Shown here: positions 59,806 through 64,000 of the stretch, in pieces
How positions within the stretch are numbered: position 1 is the stretch's first letter
Layout: every line of letters begins with the position of its first letter
Origin: Kitasatospora mediocidica KCTC 9733
GTDB lineage: Bacteria; Actinomycetota; Actinomycetes; Streptomycetales; Streptomycetaceae
Assembly (NCBI RefSeq): GCF_000744225.1
Contig: NZ_JQLN01000005.1
Span: 1,566,001-1,630,000, forward strand
Reading direction: 5' to 3'
Length of the DNA: 64,000 bases
The notes under the pieces: generated by a model
Databases searched by the model: none
Seen by the model: only the letters and a program-made list of their open reading frames with translations
What the model was told of the DNA's origin: nothing
Program-made: the position numbers and the translations under genes

Positions 59806-61101
59806 TCAGTTCAGCAGCCGGCGCAGGGCGTTCACGCCACGGTCCGGCAGTCGCGGGCCGGTGACCGGGGACGGCGTGAACGGGGTGGCCGCCATTGCGT
59901 GCGCCGACATCGCTGCGGGCGGCGGGAGTTGGGCGATGGCCGAGGGGTGCGGGCGCCGTGCGTCGCCGGCCGGGACCGGCCCCTGCACCGCCGCGCCGAC
60001 CTGCAACGTCGCGCCGACGACCTGCGGTTGCGCCTGCGGTTGCACCGGCGGGGGCGCTGCCGCGGGCGCGGGTGGCGGGGGTGGCGGTGGCACCGGGGGA
60101 TTGAGGATGTGCGAGAACTCGTACGGGCGTTGACGCGTGCCGCTGCATCCGCTCGCGGGGGAGGCGCCGTCGTGGCAGGGCCGGTCGCGTCCCAGCGCCC
60201 AGAAGGAGAGCAGCCGCAGGCCCTTCTCGGTGGCGAAGGACGCCACCCGGGCGGCGTCGTCGGTGCTGAACACCTCGCCGGCGGAGTCGTTGGCCCCGAG
60301 CATCGGGGTCAGGCCCTGCATGGCCCACACCTGCTCGGGCGTCTTCTCCGGCCAGATGCGGGTCAGTTGGTCGTGCAGCCCGTTCGCGGCGGAGATCGCG
60401 GTGTCGCCCATGTCGATGTCATGGGAGGCGTAGTCCATGGTCATGATGTTGACCACGTCGACCGCCAGCCCGTGGCTGCGCGCGTTCCCCAGCAGGTCGA
60501 CGGCGTTGGAGGAGAGGCCCCACGGGTTGACCGGCAGCGTGTAGTGGACGGAGAGGGTGCGCCCGGCCGCGGCGTACTCCCGCTGCAGGTCGGCGAGTGC
60601 CTGGTTGCGGCGGTCGTCGCCCTGCTCGTCGTCCAGCGTCTCGCCCTCGATGTCCAGGTCGATCCTGGTCAGGTTGAAGGCGTCCACCACGCGCCGGTAG
60701 GCGGCCTTGAGCGAGTCCGCCGAGTCGCAGGCCTGGGCGAGTTCGCGGCCCTTGCCGCCGCCGAAGGAGGCGATCACGTCGCCGCCGGCCGCCCGCAGGT
60801 CGTTGACGGCGGCCGGCCAGGCGCCGTCGTCGAGCGGGATGCTGCCGTCGAGGGCGCCGTTGCAGCCGCCGTCGCTCACCACGAAGGCGAGGGTGAAGTA
60901 CTTCAGGCCGGTCTCCGCGCGGGCCCGGGCCAGCGCCCGCGCGGATCCCCAGGTCTCCACGTAGGGGGCGGCGAAGCGGGCCGGGAACCCGGGGCCGGGC
61001 CCGACCGTCGCGGCGTACGCCAGGTCAGCGGTGCCGAGCAGGGTGCAGGAGGCCAGCACCAGCGGTGCGAGGAGACCGGGGGAGCGTAAGGGGCCGAGCA
61101 T
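59806..61101 (-). CDS. Secreted GH18 chitinase-like protein
   Basis: The 431-aa protein starts at ATG 61101 with AGGAG 6 nt upstream. It has a signal peptide of about 30 residues. The GH18 barrel carries VIASFGGGKG and the catalytic RIDLDIEGE motif (DxxDxxE variant) and later VNIMTMDYAS. A proline-rich linker and a tail of about 90 residues without a recognised domain follow. It probably hydrolyses chitin or a related beta-1,4 GlcNAc polymer outside the cell. Confidence 0.88.
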   Translation of the reverse strand: MLGPLRSPGLLAPLVLASCTLLGTADLAYAATVGPGPGFPARFAAPYVETWGSARALARARAETGLKYFTLAFVVSDGGCNGALDGSIPLDDGAWPAAVNDLRAAGGDVIASFGGGKGRELAQACDSADSLKAAYRRVVDAFNLTRIDLDIEGETLDDEQGDDRRNQALADLQREYAAAGRTLSVHYTLPVNPWGLSSNAVDLLGNARSHGLAVDVVNIMTMDYASHDIDMGDTAISAANGLHDQLTRIWPEKTPEQVWAMQGLTPMLGANDSAGEVFSTDDAARVASFATEKGLRLLSFWALGRDRPCHDGASPASGCSGTRQRPYEFSHILNPPVPPPPPPPAPAAAPPPVQPQAQPQVVGATLQVGAAVQGPVPAGDARRPHPSAIAQLPPPAAMSAHAMAATPFTPSPVTGPRLPDRGVNALRRLLN

Positions 61102-61347
61102 GCTTCACTCCTGTCTGATGCGGCTCTGGTGGCCGTCGGCGGAAGCGATCGGGTGCCGGTCGGGCGGGGGCGTGCGGGCGTGCGGGGTCGGGGGGACCGA
61201 TCACTGCCGCAGTATCAGTCCGGGTCGGCCCGCAGGGACGTTCGACTCGCGGCGGTGTGCTCCGGCTGGGCCATGCGGGGGTAGTCGGTCGGACGTGCGG
61301 TGGGTCGAACATGCGGGCGGGCCCAACGAGGCAAGACTTCAGACGTG

Positions 61348-62220
61348 ATGATTGATCATCAGATCGGCTTTTCGCGGCGCCTGATGCTCGGCGCCGGCGC
61401 TGTCGCCCTGCTCTCCGGCTGCGGTTCGGGCGGTGCCGGGAGGGCCGCGCGGACCCTCTCGCCCGCGGCCGGCCCGAGTGCTCCGGCCCAGGCGCCGCCG
61501 CAATCTCCCGTACCGGCATCGTCGGCCGAGCCGGCCGCGCGGGCGCCCGAGCCCGCGCCGGCCGACACCCCCGACGGCGCGCCGGACGTCCCGGAGTACC
61601 ACCTGCACGCCGGGCCGATGACGCTGGCGCTGACCTTCGACGACGGACCCGCCCCCGCGACCACCGACCAGATCCTCGCGACGCTGCGCCGGCACGGCGT
61701 CACGGCGACCTTCTTCATGATCGGCGCCAACGTCGAGAAGTACCCGGACGTGGTGCGCCGGGTCGTCGAGGATGGACACCGGCTGGGCAACCACACCTGG
61801 TCCCACCCGGATCTCGGCACGCTCTCCGCGGCGGAGGTCCGCGACGAGCTCGAACGGACCAACGAGATCATCGCGCGGGCCGGGAGGACCGATCCGCCGA
61901 CGCTGTTCCGCGCGCCCGGCGGCAACTTCACCAAGGCCTCGCTGGCGGTCGGCGCGGCGATGGGCCTGCGGCCGGTCTCCTGGTCGGTCGACCCCGAGGA
62001 CTGGTCCCGGCCCGGGACGGACGCCATCGTCGAGCGGGTGATGAGCCAGAGCCGCACCGGCTCGATCGTCCTGGAGCACGACGGCTGCCTGACCCCCGAG
62101 CTCGTCCCGGCCCCGGGCGGACCCGCCGACCGGTCGCAGACCGTCGAGGCGCTCGCCCGCTACCTGCCGCAGCTGATCGACGCGGGCTACCGGTTCGCCA
62201 CCGTCGGCCCGGCGGCCTGA
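61348..62220 (+). CDS. NodB-type polysaccharide deacetylase lipoprotein
   Basis: The start is ATG 61348 (GTG 61345 is also possible); the ribosome site is weak. The 290-aa protein has a twin-arginine-like SRRLML signal and the lipobox LLSGC near residue 25. A Pro/Ala linker of about 60 residues precedes a NodB domain with LTFDDGPAPATT, NHTWSHPDL, RAPGGNF and WSVDPEDWSRPG. All metal and catalytic motifs are intact. It should deacetylate peptidoglycan or chitin-like substrates. It is divergent from the GH18 gene, a sensible pairing for chitin processing. Confidence 0.92.
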   Translation: MIDHQIGFSRRLMLGAGAVALLSGCGSGGAGRAARTLSPAAGPSAPAQAPPQSPVPASSAEPAARAPEPAPADTPDGAPDVPEYHLHAGPMTLALTFDDGPAPATTDQILATLRRHGVTATFFMIGANVEKYPDVVRRVVEDGHRLGNHTWSHPDLGTLSAAEVRDELERTNEIIARAGRTDPPTLFRAPGGNFTKASLAVGAAMGLRPVSWSVDPEDWSRPGTDAIVERVMSQSRTGSIVLEHDGCLTPELVPAPGGPADRSQTVEALARYLPQLIDAGYRFATVGPAA

Positions 62221-62239
62221 CCGGGCTCCCCGCCGCCGG

Positions 62240-64000
62240 TCAGGTCCGCGGTCCGCCCGCGCGCCGGTCCGCGAGCGCCTGCCAGACCTTGTCCCGCAGG
62301 AACGGCGCCTCGGTGAAGCGCACGCCGGTGGCGTCGCGCAGCGCGTTGGCGAACGCGGGTGGGACGGGGTTGAAGGGGCTCTCGCTCATCGACTTGGCGC
62401 CCAGCGGGCCGATCGAGTCGGAGGTCTCGGTGAAGTGGACCTCGGTGCGCGGCACGTCGGCGTAGGCCGGCAGCCGGTAGCGGCGGAACGCGGCGGTGGT
62501 GACCTGGCCGCCGTCGTCCACCAGCACCTGTTCGAAGAGGGTCGCGCCGAGCGCCTGGGCGACACCGCCCTCGACCTGGCCGCGGCACTGCATCGGGTTC
62601 ATCACCTTGCCGGCGTCGGCCCCGTGCACGCTGCGCAGGATCTTGATCTCGCCGGTGTCCGGGTCGACCGCGAGCCGGAACCACTGCGAGTTGAAGGCCA
62701 CCGAGCGCGGCGAACCGCCCCAGTGCCCGTCGGCGCTGAGCTCGACCTCCCTGCCGCGCGCGGCCTCGAAGACCTCCTTGAGCGAGACCAGCCGCCCGTC
62801 GCACTCCACCGAGTCCGCGGTCAGCCGCAGCAGGCTGCGCGGGGTGCGGGCGTACTCGGCGGTGAAGGAGAGGATCTGCTCGGCGAGGGCGTTGGCAGCC
62901 TTCATCACGGCCTTGCCCGCCACCACCGTGCCCGCCGACCCGAACGCGCCGGTGTCGTGCTTGACCACGTCGGTGTCGGACTGGCGGATGGCGATGCGGT
63001 CCACCGTGGTGCCCAGCGCGCCGGCGGTGATCTGCTTGTGCACGGTGGTGGTGCCGTTGCCGAACTCCGCGGTGCCGACCGCGATGTCGTACGTGCCGTC
63101 CTCCAGCAACTTCACCGTGGCGTCGGCGAAGTGGCCGCCGGGCGGGCCGGTGGCGATCGCGGACATCGCGAAGCCCTGGCCCACCAGCCAGCCCGGCGGG
63201 GACAGTTCGGCGCTGCGGTCGTCGGCGAGGGCGTCCCGGACCACCTGGAGGCACTGGTCGAGGCCGTAGCTGGCGATGTGCAGGTCCTCCTCCTCCCCGC
63301 AGGGGCCCTCCATGTGGTCGCCGGGGCCGATCACGTTCTTCTCGCGCAGGACGAGCGGATCGATGTCCAGGAGTCGGGCCAGCTCGTCCATCGCCGACTC
63401 CAGGGCGAAGGTGACCTGGCCGAGCCCGTAGCCGCGGAACGCACCGGCGGGCACGCCGTTGGTGTAGACCGAGTACGCGTTCACCTTCTTGTTCGGCGCC
63501 TTGTAGACGCCCATCGACTCGCCGACACTGTGGAACATCACCGCGGGGCCGTGGTTGCCGTACGCGCCGGTGTTGGCGACCACCCGGAACTGCAGGGCGG
63601 TCAGGGTGCCGTCGCTCCTGGCACCGACCTTCACCGTGACCTTGAACGGGTGCCGGGTGGTGGCGCCGTAGAACTGCTCGGCGCGGGTGAACTCCAGCTT
63701 GACCGGCCGGTGCAGCTTCAGCGCGGCCAGCACCGCGATGTCCTCGGTGAGCATCTCCTGCTTGCCGCCGAACCCGCCGCCGACCCGGCCCGCGACCACC
63801 CGGACCTTCTCCATCGGCAGGTCGTACAGATCGCACAGGGCGCGCCGGGTCAGGAACGGCACCTGGGTGCTGGAGCGCACCACGATCCGCTCCTCGGCGC
63901 CGTCCTCCCCCTCCTCGAAGTAGGCGACGCAGCCGTGCGTCTCCAGGCTGGCGTGCTGGACCCGTTGGGTCTGGAAGGTCTCCTCGTAGACGACGTCGGC
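62240..64000 (-). CDS. Xanthine dehydrogenase molybdenum subunit, C-terminal part
   Basis: The frame is open from the stop at 62240 to the right edge, 586 codons, so the start lies outside the window. Features of the molybdopterin-binding xanthine dehydrogenase/aldehyde oxidase large subunit are clear: QRVQHASLETHGCVAYF, GRVGGGFGGKQ, AFRGYGLGQVTFALESAMDELA, GTAEFGNGTTTVHKQ, and GAKSMSESPFNPVPPAFANAL with the catalytic glutamate region. It probably belongs to a purine-catabolism operon to the right. An ATG at 63883 is internal. Confidence 0.93.
   Translation of the reverse strand, partial: ADVVYEETFQTQRVQHASLETHGCVAYFEEGEDGAEERIVVRSSTQVPFLTRRALCDLYDLPMEKVRVVAGRVGGGFGGKQEMLTEDIAVLAALKLHRPVKLEFTRAEQFYGATTRHPFKVTVKVGARSDGTLTALQFRVVANTGAYGNHGPAVMFHSVGESMGVYKAPNKKVNAYSVYTNGVPAGAFRGYGLGQVTFALESAMDELARLLDIDPLVLREKNVIGPGDHMEGPCGEEEDLHIASYGLDQCLQVVRDALADDRSAELSPPGWLVGQGFAMSAIATGPPGGHFADATVKLLEDGTYDIAVGTAEFGNGTTTVHKQITAGALGTTVDRIAIRQSDTDVVKHDTGAFGSAGTVVAGKAVMKAANALAEQILSFTAEYARTPRSLLRLTADSVECDGRLVSLKEVFEAARGREVELSADGHWGGSPRSVAFNSQWFRLAVDPDTGEIKILRSVHGADAGKVMNPMQCRGQVEGGVAQALGATLFEQVLVDDGGQVTTAAFRRYRLPAYADVPRTEVHFTETSDSIGPLGAKSMSESPFNPVPPAFANALRDATGVRFTEAPFLRDKVWQALADRRAGGPRT

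Noticed and set aside
1..64000. CRISPR arrays, tRNA or rRNA genes, insertion sequences, integrases, phage genes
   Set aside because: No regularly spaced repeats, no RNA-gene-like conserved sequence and no transposase or integrase motifs were found by reading.

Overview
The window is very GC-rich, its coding regions have strongly biased third positions, and it carries modular NRPS genes, LAL and LuxR-type regulators, Tat lipoproteins and glutamine-synthetase-like ligases. This points to a filamentous actinomycete such as Streptomyces or Kitasatospora. I cannot assign a species from the sequence alone.

Left part (about 1 to 35,300): regulators and a lipopeptide-type NRPS cluster. A LAL-type regulator (cut by the left edge), a tiny secreted peptide, a small hypothetical protein and a TrmB/LuxR-like regulator precede a tightly packed minus-strand operon. 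The operon runs from 22,888 down to 2,727. It encodes a C-T didomain protein, a type II thioesterase, a mycofactocin-type SDR, an A-T protein with a degenerate C domain, a stand-alone C domain, an isochorismatase-fold hydrolase, HypE, HypF, an SHMT-fold PLP enzyme, a PuuD-like amidase, a FAAL-ACP-C-A(Ser)-T synthetase and a VioC/OrfP-like arginine hydroxylase. Divergent from it, plus-strand genes (23,151 to 35,299) encode a GNAT, a C-A-T module with an acidic, arginine-like binding pocket, a single polypeptide joining an MFS exporter to a membrane-anchored M28 peptidase, an APC permease, a glutamine-synthetase-like gamma-glutamyl ligase and an SDR. The inferred product is an N-acylated, serine- and arginine-containing peptide. 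The striking part is the HypE/HypF pair, complete down to HypE's C-terminal cysteine and with no hydrogenase gene in view. In hydrogenase maturation this pair turns carbamoyl phosphate into an enzyme-bound thiocyanate. Here it may supply a cyano or carbamoyl group to a peptide natural product.

Middle part (35,300 to 51,400): a WD40/TolB-like lipoprotein, a MetX-fold hydrolase and a LysR regulator come first. Then a second peptide/regulator pair, similar in layout to the one at the left edge, sits next to an NRPS-independent cluster. That cluster makes 2,3-diaminopropionate (SbnA, SbnB, with a short phosphoglycerate dehydrogenase for precursor) and adds an asparagine synthetase, a PaaK-like adenylating enzyme, an Asp/Asn beta-hydroxylase, a FemAB/GNAT-like transferase, an ATP-grasp ligase and an MFS exporter. 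The two arms diverge from a 234-bp intergenic region that contains a long-spaced inverted repeat.

Right part (51,400 to 64,000): a LamG-like membrane protein, then a surface-polysaccharide locus (CBM3/GH16-like protein, polysaccharide deacetylase lipoprotein, processive GT2 synthase, UDP-sugar dehydrogenase). It is followed by a 2-hydroxyacid dehydrogenase, a secreted GH18 chitinase-like protein, a NodB-type deacetylase lipoprotein and the 3' part of a xanthine dehydrogenase molybdenum subunit cut by the right edge.

No tRNA, rRNA, CRISPR array, transposase or integrase was recognised. A-domain specificities were read by eye from the PheA-aligned pocket positions and are tentative except for the serine call.
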